From Curtobacterium citreum (GTDB lineage: Bacteria; Actinomycetota; Actinomycetes; Actinomycetales; Microbacteriaceae): 64,000 nucleotides of DNA. A program made the position numbers and the translations under genes. Location: the NCBI RefSeq assembly GCF_006715175.1, contig NZ_VFMQ01000001.1, positions 1,984,001-2,048,000 of the forward strand, written 5' to 3'. Positions 11,152-19,686 of this stretch are shown in pieces. The notes below the pieces were generated by a model. That model had not been told where the DNA came from. It did not search any database and was given only the letters and a program-made list of their open reading frames with translations. Numbering within the stretch: the stretch's first letter is position 1; every line of letters begins with the position of its first letter.

Positions 11152-12072
11152 ATGAGCGACAGCACCAGCACCTCGGGCACCAACGGCACCTCGATCACCG
11201 GCTCCGACCGCGTCAAGCGCGGTCTCGCCGAGATGCTCAAGGGCGGCGTGATCATGGACGTCGTCGACGCCGAGCAGGCCCGCATCGCGGAGGAAGCCGG
11301 CGCGACCGCCGTCATGGCCCTCGAGCGCGTCCCCGCCGACATCCGCGCGCAGGGCGGCGTCGCCCGCATGTCCGACCCGTCGATGATCGAGGAGATCATC
11401 GCCGCGGTGTCGATCCCCGTCATGGCGAAGGCCCGCATCGGCCACTTCGTCGAGGCCCAGGTGCTCCAGGAGCTCGGCGTCGACTACATCGACGAGTCCG
11501 AGGTCCTGTCGCCCGCCGACTACGTCAACCACATCGACAAGTGGAACTTCACCACGCCGTTCGTCTGCGGTGCCACCAACCTGGGCGAGGCGCTCCGTCG
11601 CATCACCGAGGGTGCCGCGATGATCCGCTCCAAGGGCGAGGCCGGCACCGGTGACGTCTCCGAGGCGACGAAGCACATCCGCACCATCTCGAAGGAGATC
11701 GCGGCGCTGCGGTACCTCAAGGAGGACGAGCTCTACGTCGCCGCGAAGGAGCTCCAGGCGCCGTTCGACGTCGTCAAGGAGGTCGCGCAGACCGGCAAGC
11801 TCCCGGTCGTGCTCTTCACCGCCGGTGGTGTCGCCACCCCGGCCGACGCCGCGATGATGATGCAGCTCGGTGCCGACGGCGTGTTCGTCGGGTCCGGCAT
11901 CTTCAAGTCCGGCGACCCCGCGAAGCGTGCCGCCGCGATCGTCAGGGCCGTCACCTTCCACGACGACCCCAAGGTCATCGCCGAGGTGTCCCGCGGGCTC
12001 GGCGAGGCCATGGTCGGCATCAACGTCGCCGACGTCCCCGCTCCGCACCGTCTCGCCGAGCGCGGCTGGTGA
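11152..12072 (+). CDS. pdxS: Pyridoxal 5'-phosphate synthase subunit PdxS
   Basis: Synthase subunit of the ribose-5-phosphate-dependent PLP pathway; it condenses pentose phosphate, glyceraldehyde 3-phosphate and ammonia from PdxT. The 306-residue TIM barrel is intact, with [20 protein letters not shown] (catalytic lysine Lys93) and the phosphate-binding [10 protein letters not shown] and [10 protein letters not shown] blocks. Residues 1-20 are a Ser/Thr/Gly-rich extension. The ATG is preceded by GGAGG at 5 nt. It overlaps pdxT by 4 nt (GTGA). Confidence 0.98.
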   Translation: MSDSTSTSGTNGTSITGSDRVKRGLAEMLKGGVIMDVVDAEQARIAEEAGATAVMALERVPADIRAQGGVARMSDPSMIEEIIAAVSIPVMAKARIGHFVEAQVLQELGVDYIDESEVLSPADYVNHIDKWNFTTPFVCGATNLGEALRRITEGAAMIRSKGEAGTGDVSEATKHIRTISKEIAALRYLKEDELYVAAKELQAPFDVVKEVAQTGKLPVVLFTAGGVATPADAAMMMQLGADGVFVGSGIFKSGDPAKRAAAIVRAVTFHDDPKVIAEVSRGLGEAMVGINVADVPAPHRLAERGW

Positions 12073-12662
12073 GCGCCCGGCCCCGCATCGGGGTCCTCGC
12101 GCTGCAGGGTGACTTCCGCGAGCACATCGCCTCGCTGACGGAGCTCGGCGCCGACGTCGTGCCGCTCCGCCGCCCGGAAGAGATCGACGCCCTCGACGGT
12201 GTCGTGATCCCGGGCGGCGAGTCGAGCGTCATGGACAAGCTCTCCCGGGCCTTCGGCGTGGCCGAGCCCCTGTCCGCGGCGATCCGCGGCGGGCTCCCGA
12301 CGTACGGCACCTGCGCGGGCATGATCATGCTCTCGTCGCGCATCGCCGCGGGGATCCCCGGGCAGCAGACCCTCGACGTGCTCGACACCACGGTGCGTCG
12401 CAACGCCTTCGGCAGCCAGAACGACTCCTTCGAGACCGACATCCCGATGCCGGCGCTCGGCGACGCCCCGGTGCACGCGGTGTTCATCCGTGCGCCCGTG
12501 GTGGAGCGGCACGGGGCCGGCGTCCAGGTCCTCGGCGCCCTCGCCGACGGGCAGGTCGTCGCCGTGCAGCAGGGCAACGTGCTCGCGAGTGCGTTCCACC
12601 CCGAGGTCGCCGGCGAGGACCGCTTCCACCGCCGCTTCCTGGCGATGGTCCGCTCCGGCTGA
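12069..12662 (+). CDS. pdxT: Pyridoxal 5'-phosphate synthase glutaminase subunit PdxT
   Basis: Hydrolyses glutamine and passes ammonia to PdxS. The 197-residue class I amidotransferase has the nucleophile Cys82 in YGTCAGM, the oxyanion strand PGGESSVM, and the His-Glu dyad in FHPEVAGE. Length and motifs are normal. The GTG start overlaps the pdxS stop codon, so the two subunits are coupled at translation. Confidence 0.97.
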   Translation: MSARPRIGVLALQGDFREHIASLTELGADVVPLRRPEEIDALDGVVIPGGESSVMDKLSRAFGVAEPLSAAIRGGLPTYGTCAGMIMLSSRIAAGIPGQQTLDVLDTTVRRNAFGSQNDSFETDIPMPALGDAPVHAVFIRAPVVERHGAGVQVLGALADGQVVAVQQGNVLASAFHPEVAGEDRFHRRFLAMVRSG

Positions 12663-12739
12663 AGCCCGACCCGGGTGCCGGGCGCGACCGGGCTGGGACG
12701 CGACCCGCGGGGCGGCGGCGATCCGATCCTCCCGGCCGG

Positions 12740-12745
12740 TAGACT
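12740..12745 (+). promoter_or_regulatory. Candidate -10 box upstream of yebC
   Basis: TAGACT lies 32 nt before the yebC start, in the 115-nt gap after pdxT. Transcription would start near 12752, leaving an AAGGAG ribosome binding site in the leader. Confidence 0.4.
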
Positions 12746-12777
12746 GGTCCGGATCTTCAGCGAGACCAAGGAGCACC

Positions 12778-13542
12778 GTGTCCGGGCATTCCAAGTGGGC
12801 AACGACCAAGCACAAGAAGGCGGTCATCGACCAGCGCCGCGCGAAGTCGTTCGCCAAGCTCATCAAGAACATCGAGGTCGCGGCCAAGATGGGCGGGGCC
12901 GACCTGTCGGGCAACCCGACCCTGGTCGACGCGGTCCAGAAGGCCAAGAAGACCTCGGTGCCGAACGACAACATCGACCGCGCCATCAAGCGCGGCGCCG
13001 GTCTGACCGGTGAGTCGATCGAGTACACGACGATCATGTACGAGGGCTACGGCCCGAACGGCGTCGCGATGCTCGTCGAGTGCCTCACCGACAACAAGAA
13101 CCGCGCCGCGGCCGAGGTCCGGACGGCGATGTCCCGCAACGGCGGCACCATGGCCGACCCGGGCAGCGTCGCCTACAACTTCTCCCGCAAGGGCGTCATC
13201 TCGGTGACGAAGGTCGACGGCCTCGACGAGGACACCGTCATGACGGCCGTGCTCGACGCGGGCGTCGAGGACGTCATCGACCAGGGCGGTGGCTTCGAGG
13301 TCATCACCGAGGCGACCGACCTCGTCGCTGCGCGCACCGCGCTGCAGGACGCCGGCATCGACTACGACTCCGCCGACGCCGAGTTCGTCCCCGGCGTCAA
13401 GGTCCCGGTCGACGCGGACACCGCGCGCAAGGTCTTCAAGCTGATCGACGCGCTCGAGGACTCGGACGACGTGCAGAACGTCTACGCGAACTTCGACATC
13501 CCCGCGGACGTCCAGGCCGAGCTCGACGAGGACGAGGACTAG
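12778..13542 (+). CDS. yebC: YebC/PmpR family protein (transcriptional regulator or translation factor)
   Basis: A 254-residue protein of the YebC/PmpR/TACO1 family. The family signature start [22 protein letters not shown] is intact, as are the NIDRAIKRG and [10 protein letters not shown] blocks. Members have been described as DNA-binding regulators and, more recently, as factors helping ribosomes through difficult proline stretches; the sequence cannot decide between these. The GTG start follows AAGGAG by 4 nt. It is next to ruvC, a neighbourhood conserved across Actinobacteria. Confidence 0.95.
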   Translation: MSGHSKWATTKHKKAVIDQRRAKSFAKLIKNIEVAAKMGGADLSGNPTLVDAVQKAKKTSVPNDNIDRAIKRGAGLTGESIEYTTIMYEGYGPNGVAMLVECLTDNKNRAAAEVRTAMSRNGGTMADPGSVAYNFSRKGVISVTKVDGLDEDTVMTAVLDAGVEDVIDQGGGFEVITEATDLVAARTALQDAGIDYDSADAEFVPGVKVPVDADTARKVFKLIDALEDSDDVQNVYANFDIPADVQAELDEDED

Positions 13543-13546
13543 TCCG

Positions 13547-14215
13547 ATGCTCCGGGTGCTCGGGGTCGACCCCGGGCTCACCCGGTGCGGCGTCGGCGTG
13601 GTCGAGGTCGCACCGAACCGGCGTGCCCGGCTCGTGCACGTCACCGTCGTGCGCACGCCGGCCGACATGGCGCTCGAACAGCGCCTACTCCGCATCGCGG
13701 ACGGCATCGCCGCCGAGATCGACGAGCACCGTCCGGACGCCGTCGCCGTCGAGCGCGTCTTCGCGCAGGCGAACGTCCGGACGGTGATGGGCACGGCCCA
13801 GGCCGCCGGACTCGCGCTGCACGCCGCGGCGGCGCGCGGTCTGCCCGTCGGACTGCACACGCCGTCCGAGGTCAAGGCCGCCGTCACCGGCTACGGCAAC
13901 GCCGACAAGCGGCAGGTGCAGACCATGATCGCTCGGGTGCTCGGACTCGACGAGGCCCCGAAGCCGGCGGACGCCGCGGACGCGCTCGCGCTGGCCGTGT
14001 GCCATGCCTGGAGGCTCGGATCACCCGACCGGGTCGGCCCCGGTCCGGCGACGCTCACCCCGGCACAGCGCGCCTGGCGGGACGCGCAGGCCGGCACCGC
14101 GGACTCCCCGCTCGCCCGCGCGGCCGCCGCGGCGCGTCCGGGCGGTGGCGCACCGTTCGCTCGCGGCCGGGGCGGTGCCGCGCGGCGGGCCGGCTCCGTC
14201 GGTGGGCAGCCCTAG
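13547..14215 (+). CDS. ruvC: Holliday junction resolvase RuvC
   Basis: Nicks Holliday junctions held by RuvAB. The acidic catalytic site is present: Asp8 (GVDPG), Glu69 (AVERVF) and the aspartates of [13 protein letters not shown]. At 222 residues it is longer than typical RuvC (about 170-190): after the fold ends there is an Ala/Arg/Gly-rich tail of about 40 residues that looks disordered. Its TAG stop forms the start of the TAGGCT box in front of ruvA. Confidence 0.96.
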   Translation: MLRVLGVDPGLTRCGVGVVEVAPNRRARLVHVTVVRTPADMALEQRLLRIADGIAAEIDEHRPDAVAVERVFAQANVRTVMGTAQAAGLALHAAAARGLPVGLHTPSEVKAAVTGYGNADKRQVQTMIARVLGLDEAPKPADAADALALAVCHAWRLGSPDRVGPGPATLTPAQRAWRDAQAGTADSPLARAAAAARPGGGAPFARGRGGAARRAGSVGGQP

Positions 14216-14218
14216 GCT
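14213..14218 (+). promoter_or_regulatory. -10 box of ruvA overlapping the ruvC stop codon
   Basis: TAGGCT includes the ruvC stop codon and ends 6 nt before the ruvA ATG. Together with the weak Shine-Dalgarno sequence this suggests an internal, leaderless promoter that lets ruvAB be expressed separately from ruvC. Confidence 0.5.
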
Positions 14219-14224
14219 CGGAGC

Positions 14225-14848
14225 ATGATCGCGAGCCTCCGGGGAACCTGCATCGACATCGCCGGATCGGCCGTGGTGGTCGAGGTCGGGGGAGTCGGGT
14301 ACGCCGTGACCGTCACCCCGGCGCACGCGCTGACGATGCGCCACGGGTCCGAGGTGTTCCTGCGCACGCGGATGATCGTGCGCGAGGACGAGCACCAGCT
14401 GTTCGGCTTCGAGTCGGCCGAGGCGCTGCAGGTCTTCGACTTCCTGCGCAGCGTGTCGGGCGTCGGCCCGAAGTCCGCGATGGGGGTGCTCGCACACCTC
14501 GACCCTGCCCAGGTCGCGAACGCCGTGGCCGCCGAGGACGACGCCGTCTTCCGCAAGGTCTCCGGCATCGGCCCGAAGACCGCCAAGCTCATCACGGTCG
14601 CGCTCTCCGGCAAGCTCCTCGCCTTCGAGCAGGCACCCGCCGGCGCCACGGTCGCGGGTGCCGCCGGGGGACACCCCGCCGCGATCGACGTCGTCTCGGC
14701 GCTCGTCGGCCTCGGGTGGCGCGAGGACGCCGCGCAGTCCGCCGTCGACTCGGTCGTCGCCACCGACCCGGGCGCCGCCGCCATGGGCACGCAGTCGCTC
14801 CTCCGCGCCGCGCTCGGGACCCTCCGTCCCGCGGGGGCCGGACGGTGA
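14225..14848 (+). CDS. ruvA: Holliday junction branch migration protein RuvA
   Basis: The DNA-binding subunit that loads RuvB on Holliday junctions. In 207 residues it shows the N-terminal OB fold, two helix-hairpin-helix motifs ([10 protein letters not shown] and [10 protein letters not shown]) and the C-terminal RuvB-binding domain after a Gly/Ala linker. Length is normal. It overlaps ruvB by 4 nt (GTGA). Confidence 0.97.
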   Translation: MIASLRGTCIDIAGSAVVVEVGGVGYAVTVTPAHALTMRHGSEVFLRTRMIVREDEHQLFGFESAEALQVFDFLRSVSGVGPKSAMGVLAHLDPAQVANAVAAEDDAVFRKVSGIGPKTAKLITVALSGKLLAFEQAPAGATVAGAAGGHPAAIDVVSALVGLGWREDAAQSAVDSVVATDPGAAAMGTQSLLRAALGTLRPAGAGR

Positions 14849-15876
14849 GCGGCATCACCTCCGCCGGCGCCGAGTCGCAGGAAGAACTGGCGTTCGAGGG
14901 CGCGCTCCGCCCGAAGTCCCTGGACGAGTTCGTCGGCCAGCGCAAGGTCCGCGGGCAGCTCGACCTGCTGCTCAAGGCCGCCGCGATGCAGGAACGCACG
15001 CCGGACCACATCCTGATGGCCGGGCCGCCCGGTCTCGGCAAGACGACGCTCGCGATGATCGTCGCGCACGAGTCCGGCCGTCCGCTGCGGATGTCGAGCG
15101 GGCCGGCGATCCAGCACGCCGGTGACCTCGCGGCGGTGCTCTCGTCGCTCGTCCCGGGCGAGGTCCTCTTCATCGACGAGATCCACCGCATGGCGCGCTC
15201 CGCAGAGGAGATGCTCTACCTCGCGATGGAGGACTTCCGCATCGACGTCATGGTCGGCAAGGGTGCTGGCGCGACGAGCATCCCGCTCGACCTCGCGCCG
15301 TTCACGCTCGTCGGAGCGACCACCCGCGCGGGCCTCCTCCCGAACCCCCTGCGCGACCGCTTCGGCTTCACGGCACACCTCGAGTTCTACGAGAAGGACG
15401 AGCTCGAACAGGTCCTGATCCGCGCCGCCCACCTGCTCGACCTGCGCATCGACCGCTCGGCGCTCCGCGAGATCGCCGGGCGCTCCCGAGGGACCCCACG
15501 CATCGCGAACCGTCTGCTCCGCCGGGTCCGGGACTACGCGCTCGTGCACGGCACCGCCGACGGCATGACGGCCGTCCAGGGGGCGCTCGACCTGTACGAC
15601 GTCGACGAACTCGGTCTCGACCGCCTCGACCGCGCAGTCGTCGAGACGATGCTCACGCGCTTCGACGGGGGTCCGGTCGGCCTGAACACCCTCGCGGTGT
15701 CCGTCGGCGAGGAGTCCGAGACCATCGAGTCCGTCGTGGAGCCGTTCCTCGTGCGGGTCGGCCTCGTCACGCGGACGCCGCGCGGTCGGATCGCCACCCC
15801 GCAGGCCTGGCGCCACTTCGGCCTGACGCCGGGCGCCGCCACCGGGATGCAGCCGGACCTGTTCGACGACGAATAG
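14845..15876 (+). CDS. ruvB: Holliday junction branch migration ATPase RuvB
   Basis: The hexameric AAA+ motor for branch migration. The 343-residue protein has Walker [10 protein letters not shown], Walker B FIDEIH, the sensor-1 region GATTRAG, the arginine finger region RDRFG, and the C-terminal winged helix ending in [15 protein letters not shown]. The GTG start overlaps the ruvA stop. Typical length. Confidence 0.98.
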   Translation: MSGITSAGAESQEELAFEGALRPKSLDEFVGQRKVRGQLDLLLKAAAMQERTPDHILMAGPPGLGKTTLAMIVAHESGRPLRMSSGPAIQHAGDLAAVLSSLVPGEVLFIDEIHRMARSAEEMLYLAMEDFRIDVMVGKGAGATSIPLDLAPFTLVGATTRAGLLPNPLRDRFGFTAHLEFYEKDELEQVLIRAAHLLDLRIDRSALREIAGRSRGTPRIANRLLRRVRDYALVHGTADGMTAVQGALDLYDVDELGLDRLDRAVVETMLTRFDGGPVGLNTLAVSVGEESETIESVVEPFLVRVGLVTRTPRGRIATPQAWRHFGLTPGAATGMQPDLFDDE

Positions 15877-16003
15877 CGGCATGCGGTATTCTGCATCCTG
15901 AGTCGTGCGCCGGGTGCAGCACCCCGCGCGACCGGACGGGTGCAGACCCGTGCCCTAGACTGCTACGGCCCGAAGCCGAGCAACCAGAGAAGGCAACGCC
16001 ATC

Positions 16004-16414
16004 ATGGATCAATCCATCTTCCTCATCGTCATCATCGTCGCGTTCGCCGCCTTCATGTTCTACAGCAGCCGGAAGCGCAAGAAGCAGCAGGCCGAGCTGC
16101 AGACGAAGATGCAGCCGGGCGCCCGCGTCATGCTCTCCTTCGGCCTCTACGGCACGCTGCTCTCCGTCGACGACGAGAAGGTCACCGCCGACGTCGAGAT
16201 CGCCCCGGGCACCGTCGTGACGGTCCACCGTCAGACGCTCTCCCGCGTGGTCGACGACAACGCCTCCGACGTCGACGAGACCGTGACCACGGACGACGCA
16301 GCCGCGGCTCCGGTCCTGGACCTCGGCAAGGACGACCGTCGCGACGAGCCGGAGTTCGGGCAGCGCGTCGAGCCGACCGAGTCCGACGCGGCGAAGCGCA
16401 AGACCGAAGACTGA
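16004..16414 (+). CDS. yajC: Preprotein translocase accessory subunit YajC
   Basis: A small single-span membrane protein that associates with SecDF. Residues 5-22 form the membrane helix, followed by the basic SRKRKKQQ stop-transfer and the family block MQPGARVMLSFGLYGTLLSVDDEKVTADVEIAPGT. The C-terminal 50 residues are acidic and probably disordered. At 136 residues it is slightly long for the family. It opens the yajC-secD-secF-rhodanese cluster; a TAGACT box lies about 40 nt upstream. Confidence 0.95.
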   Translation: MDQSIFLIVIIVAFAAFMFYSSRKRKKQQAELQTKMQPGARVMLSFGLYGTLLSVDDEKVTADVEIAPGTVVTVHRQTLSRVVDDNASDVDETVTTDDAAAAPVLDLGKDDRRDEPEFGQRVEPTESDAAKRKTED

Positions 16415-16422
16415 CACCCCCG

Positions 16423-16451
16423 GGCCACCGGGTCCTCGTGACCCGGTGGCC
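16423..16451 (+). terminator. Perfect hairpin between yajC and secD
   Basis: GGCCACCGGGTC and its exact complement are separated by a 5-nt loop. There is no T run, so it may be an attenuator or mRNA-processing/stability element setting the yajC-to-secD ratio rather than a full terminator. Confidence 0.5.
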
Positions 16452-16505
16452 TCACTCCTGCCGCCGGCGTCGCCGTCGGTCCTGAACAGAAAGACGAGAC
16501 GACCG

Positions 16506-18260
16506 GTGGCACGATCGACACCCGTCAAGAAGGCGTTGCGCTCGCTCACCTGGTTGGTGATCATCATGGCCGCACTCGCGGGCCTGAACACCGCCGCATC
16601 GGTGCTGGCAGCGAACACCAAGGACGACACCGGCAAGTGGTTCGCCGGCGCGAGCTGGGTGCCGGAACTGGCGCTCGACCTGCAGGGCGGCACGCAGCTG
16701 ACGCTCGCGGCGCAGAACACGCAGGGCGGCTCGGTGACGTCCCAGCAGCTCAACCAGGCGGTCAACATCATCCGCCAGCGCATCAACGCCACGGGTGTCT
16801 CCGAGTCGCAGATCAACACGCAGGGCACGAACAACATCGTCGTGTCCATCCCGGGCAAGCCCGACAAGGCGACCATCGACCGCATCGAGGCCGCGGCCAA
16901 GCTCACCTTCCGCCCGGTGCTCTACACCGAGGCCGCGACGAGCACTTCGGTCGGGGGTGCGAACGGCTCCTCCGCGTCGCCGACGCCGTACACCCCGCCA
17001 GCGTCGCTCGAGGCCACGCCGTCCGCGAAGGCGACGAACGGCAGCGACCTCTCGCAGGTCACGCCCGCGCTGCAGGACCTGTACACGAACTACAACTGCA
17101 AGGCCCCGGACGACGTCACGACGGCGCCCGACGACCAGCCCCTCGTCACCTGCGACCAGGACGGCGCCGCGAAGTACATCCTCGGCCCGGTCGAGGTCTC
17201 CGGCTCCGGCATCAGCAACGCGACCTCCGGACTCGCGACCGACTCGCAGGGCGCGACGACCGGTCAGTGGGCCGTCAACCTGACCTTCAAGGGCAAGGCG
17301 TCGGACGACTTCCGCGAGGTCACCAGCCGCCTGGTCAAGCTCCAGCCGCCGCAGAACCAGTTCGCCATCGTCCTCGACGGCACGGTCATCACCGCGCCGG
17401 CGTCGAACGCGGCGATCACCAACGGCAAGGCGCAGATCACCGGCAACTTCACCGCGGAGACCTCGAAGACCCTGGCGGACCAGCTGAAGTACGGCGCGCT
17501 GCCGATCAACTTCCAGGTGCAGTCGAACGAGAACATCTCGGCGACGCTCGGCACCGCGCAGCTCGTCGGCGGCCTCGTCGCCGGTCTGATCGGTCTGATC
17601 CTCGTCGTGATCTACTCGATCATCCAGTACCGCGCGCTGGCGTTCGTCACGGTCCTGTCGCTCGGCGTCGCCGCGGTGATCACCTACCTGGTCATCGCGA
17701 TCATGTCGTGGCGCGTCGACTACCGGCTCTCGCTCGCGGGCGTCGCGGGCCTGATCGTGGCCATCGGCATCACGGCGGACTCGTTCATCGTCTACTTCGA
17801 GCGCATCCGTGACGAGCTCCGGGACGGCCGCGGACTCGAGAGCGCGGTGGAGTCCGGTTGGAAGCGGGCGCTCCGCACGATCCTGGCGTCCGACTCGATC
17901 AACTTCCTCGCCGCCGTGGTGCTCTACATCCTCGCGGTCAGCGACGTGAAGGGCTTCGCGTTCACGCTGCTCCTCACCACGCTCATCGACGTCGTCGTCG
18001 TCGTGCTCTTCACGCACCCGATGATGCAGCTCATCGCCCGCAGCCGGTTCTTCGGCGAGGGCCACCGGTTCAGCGGACTCGACCCGTCCGCCCTCGGCGC
18101 GGTCTACCGCGGTCGCGCGCAGTTCCGCGCTCCCGTGGTCGACGGCAAGCGCCAGCGCAGCGCGGGCGAGGCCCAGCGCCGCCAGACGATCGCGGAGCGG
18201 AAGGCCCAGCAGGCCTCCGGCGCGCAGGACGGCACGACGCCGGACGGGAAGGACGACTGA
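16506..18260 (+). CDS. secD: Protein translocase subunit SecD
   Basis: With SecF it uses the proton gradient to pull exported proteins through SecYEG. The 584-residue protein has an N-terminal membrane helix, the external domain opening with LALDLQGGTQLTL, a Ser/Thr/Ala/Pro-rich insert near residues 155-185, and five C-terminal helices with the conserved GITADSFIVYFERIRDE segment. A basic tail of about 60 residues follows the last helix. The GTG start gives the usual short cytoplasmic N-terminus. Its stop overlaps the secF ATG. Confidence 0.96.
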   Translation: MARSTPVKKALRSLTWLVIIMAALAGLNTAASVLAANTKDDTGKWFAGASWVPELALDLQGGTQLTLAAQNTQGGSVTSQQLNQAVNIIRQRINATGVSESQINTQGTNNIVVSIPGKPDKATIDRIEAAAKLTFRPVLYTEAATSTSVGGANGSSASPTPYTPPASLEATPSAKATNGSDLSQVTPALQDLYTNYNCKAPDDVTTAPDDQPLVTCDQDGAAKYILGPVEVSGSGISNATSGLATDSQGATTGQWAVNLTFKGKASDDFREVTSRLVKLQPPQNQFAIVLDGTVITAPASNAAITNGKAQITGNFTAETSKTLADQLKYGALPINFQVQSNENISATLGTAQLVGGLVAGLIGLILVVIYSIIQYRALAFVTVLSLGVAAVITYLVIAIMSWRVDYRLSLAGVAGLIVAIGITADSFIVYFERIRDELRDGRGLESAVESGWKRALRTILASDSINFLAAVVLYILAVSDVKGFAFTLLLTTLIDVVVVVLFTHPMMQLIARSRFFGEGHRFSGLDPSALGAVYRGRAQFRAPVVDGKRQRSAGEAQRRQTIAERKAQQASGAQDGTTPDGKDD

Positions 18261-19264
18261 TGGCCAGCTTCAGCCAGTTCGGCAACGACCTCTACACGGG
18301 CAAGCGCTCGTACGACATCGTCGGCCGACGCAAGACGTGGTACCTCGTCGCGATCATCGCGATCGTGGTGTCCCTCGCCGTGCCGTGGCTCCGCGGCGGG
18401 TACCAGCTCGGCATCGAGTTCACCGGCGGCTCCGAGTTCACGATCTCGAACGCCGGCTCGACCGACCAGTCGATCGCGACGCGTACCGTCGAGTCGATCG
18501 TGCCCGAGGGCATCCCGCGCGTCTCGCAGGTCGGCCAGGACGGCATCCGCGTCCAGACCGAGCAGCTGACCGACCGCGAGACCACCCAGGTGCAGGACGC
18601 CCTCGCGAAGGCGTACGACGTCTCCGATGACCAGGTCGCCTCGACGTACATCGGTGCGACGTGGGGTGCCGACGTGCTCGCCCAGGCGATCCGCGGACTC
18701 GTGATCTTCCTCGTGCTCGCCGCCGTCGTCATGGCGCTGTACTTCCGCACCTGGAAGATGTCCGTCTCCGCCATGGTGGCGCTGCTGCACGACCTGCTCA
18801 TCACGGCGGGCGTGTACGGCATCGTCGGGCTCGAGGTCACGCCAGCAGCGGTCATCGGCTTCCTGACGATCCTCGGGTACTCGCTGTACGACACCGTCGT
18901 GGTGTTCGACAAGGTGCGTGAGAACACGAGCCAGGAGTCGCACCGGACCTTCGTCCAGTCGGTGAACCTCGCGGTGAACCAGACCCTCGTCCGGTCGATC
19001 AACACCTCGGTCGTGGCCCTGCTGCCCGTCGCGGCGATCCTGTTCATCGGCTCCTACGTGCTCGGCGCCGGCACGCTGCGGGACATCTCGCTCGCGCTGT
19101 TCATCGGCATCATCGTGGGCACGTACTCGACGATCTTCATCGCGTCGCCGATGTACGCCCACCTGCGCGAGAACGAGCCGAAGATCAAGCAGGCCGACGC
19201 CAAGAAGCGCCAGGCGGCCGAGAAACGGCAGCGCGAGGTCGACGCGACCGCCGAGGCCGTCTGA
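18260..19264 (+). CDS. secF: Protein translocase subunit SecF
   Basis: Partner of SecD. The 334-residue protein shows the first membrane helix, the GIEFTGGSEF block of the external domain, and helices carrying GYSLYDTVVVFDKVREN and SINTSVVALLPV. A charged Lys/Arg/Ala tail ends the protein. Start and stop codons overlap both neighbours (ATGA type), so secD, secF and the rhodanese gene form one translationally coupled unit. Confidence 0.96.
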   Translation: MASFSQFGNDLYTGKRSYDIVGRRKTWYLVAIIAIVVSLAVPWLRGGYQLGIEFTGGSEFTISNAGSTDQSIATRTVESIVPEGIPRVSQVGQDGIRVQTEQLTDRETTQVQDALAKAYDVSDDQVASTYIGATWGADVLAQAIRGLVIFLVLAAVVMALYFRTWKMSVSAMVALLHDLLITAGVYGIVGLEVTPAAVIGFLTILGYSLYDTVVVFDKVRENTSQESHRTFVQSVNLAVNQTLVRSINTSVVALLPVAAILFIGSYVLGAGTLRDISLALFIGIIVGTYSTIFIASPMYAHLRENEPKIKQADAKKRQAAEKRQREVDATAEAV

Positions 19265-19629
19265 TGGCGGTCGAGGTGCACGACGTCGACGTCGCCGAGG
19301 CCCGTCGCCGTATCGACGCCGGTGCGCGGCTGTTCGACGTCCGCGAGCAGGGGGAGTGGGACGAGGTCCACGCTCCCGAGGCGACGCTCGTGCCCATGTC
19401 GGAGCTCGTCGCCCGCTGGCAGGAGATCGACGGGGGCGACCAGCCCGCGATCGTCGTCTGCCACTCCGGCGGCCGGTCCGCCCGGGTCGTCGCCGCGCTC
19501 GAGCAGTCCGGTGTCCCCGCGGTGAACCTCGTCGGCGGGATGACGGCATGGGAGCAGGCCGGCGAGCCGGTCGTCCGCGCGGGTGCCACCGCCGAGGACG
19601 CCCAGGGCGAACCGCGTCACGAGCACTGA
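19264..19629 (+). CDS. Single-domain rhodanese-like sulfurtransferase
   Basis: A 121-residue cytosolic rhodanese domain with the active-site loop CHSGGRSA, whose cysteine can carry persulfide sulfur; LFDVREQGEWDEVH and NLVGGMTAWEQAG are the other family blocks. It overlaps the secF stop codon and precedes rel by 57 nt. In many other actinobacteria apt holds the position between secF and rel, so this gene looks like a lineage-specific replacement; a role in protein export is not implied by the sequence. Confidence 0.9.
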   Translation: MAVEVHDVDVAEARRRIDAGARLFDVREQGEWDEVHAPEATLVPMSELVARWQEIDGGDQPAIVVCHSGGRSARVVAALEQSGVPAVNLVGGMTAWEQAGEPVVRAGATAEDAQGEPRHEH

Positions 19630-19640
19630 CCGGACGCGCG

Positions 19641-19646
19641 TAGGCT
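19641..19646 (+). promoter_or_regulatory. Candidate -10 box upstream of rel
   Basis: TAGGCT lies 40 nt before the rel start, leaving a short leader with a GGAGG ribosome binding site. Confidence 0.4.
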
Positions 19647-19686
19647 TGCTGGACCGTACCCGGACACCGGTCGTTGGAGGCGCACC

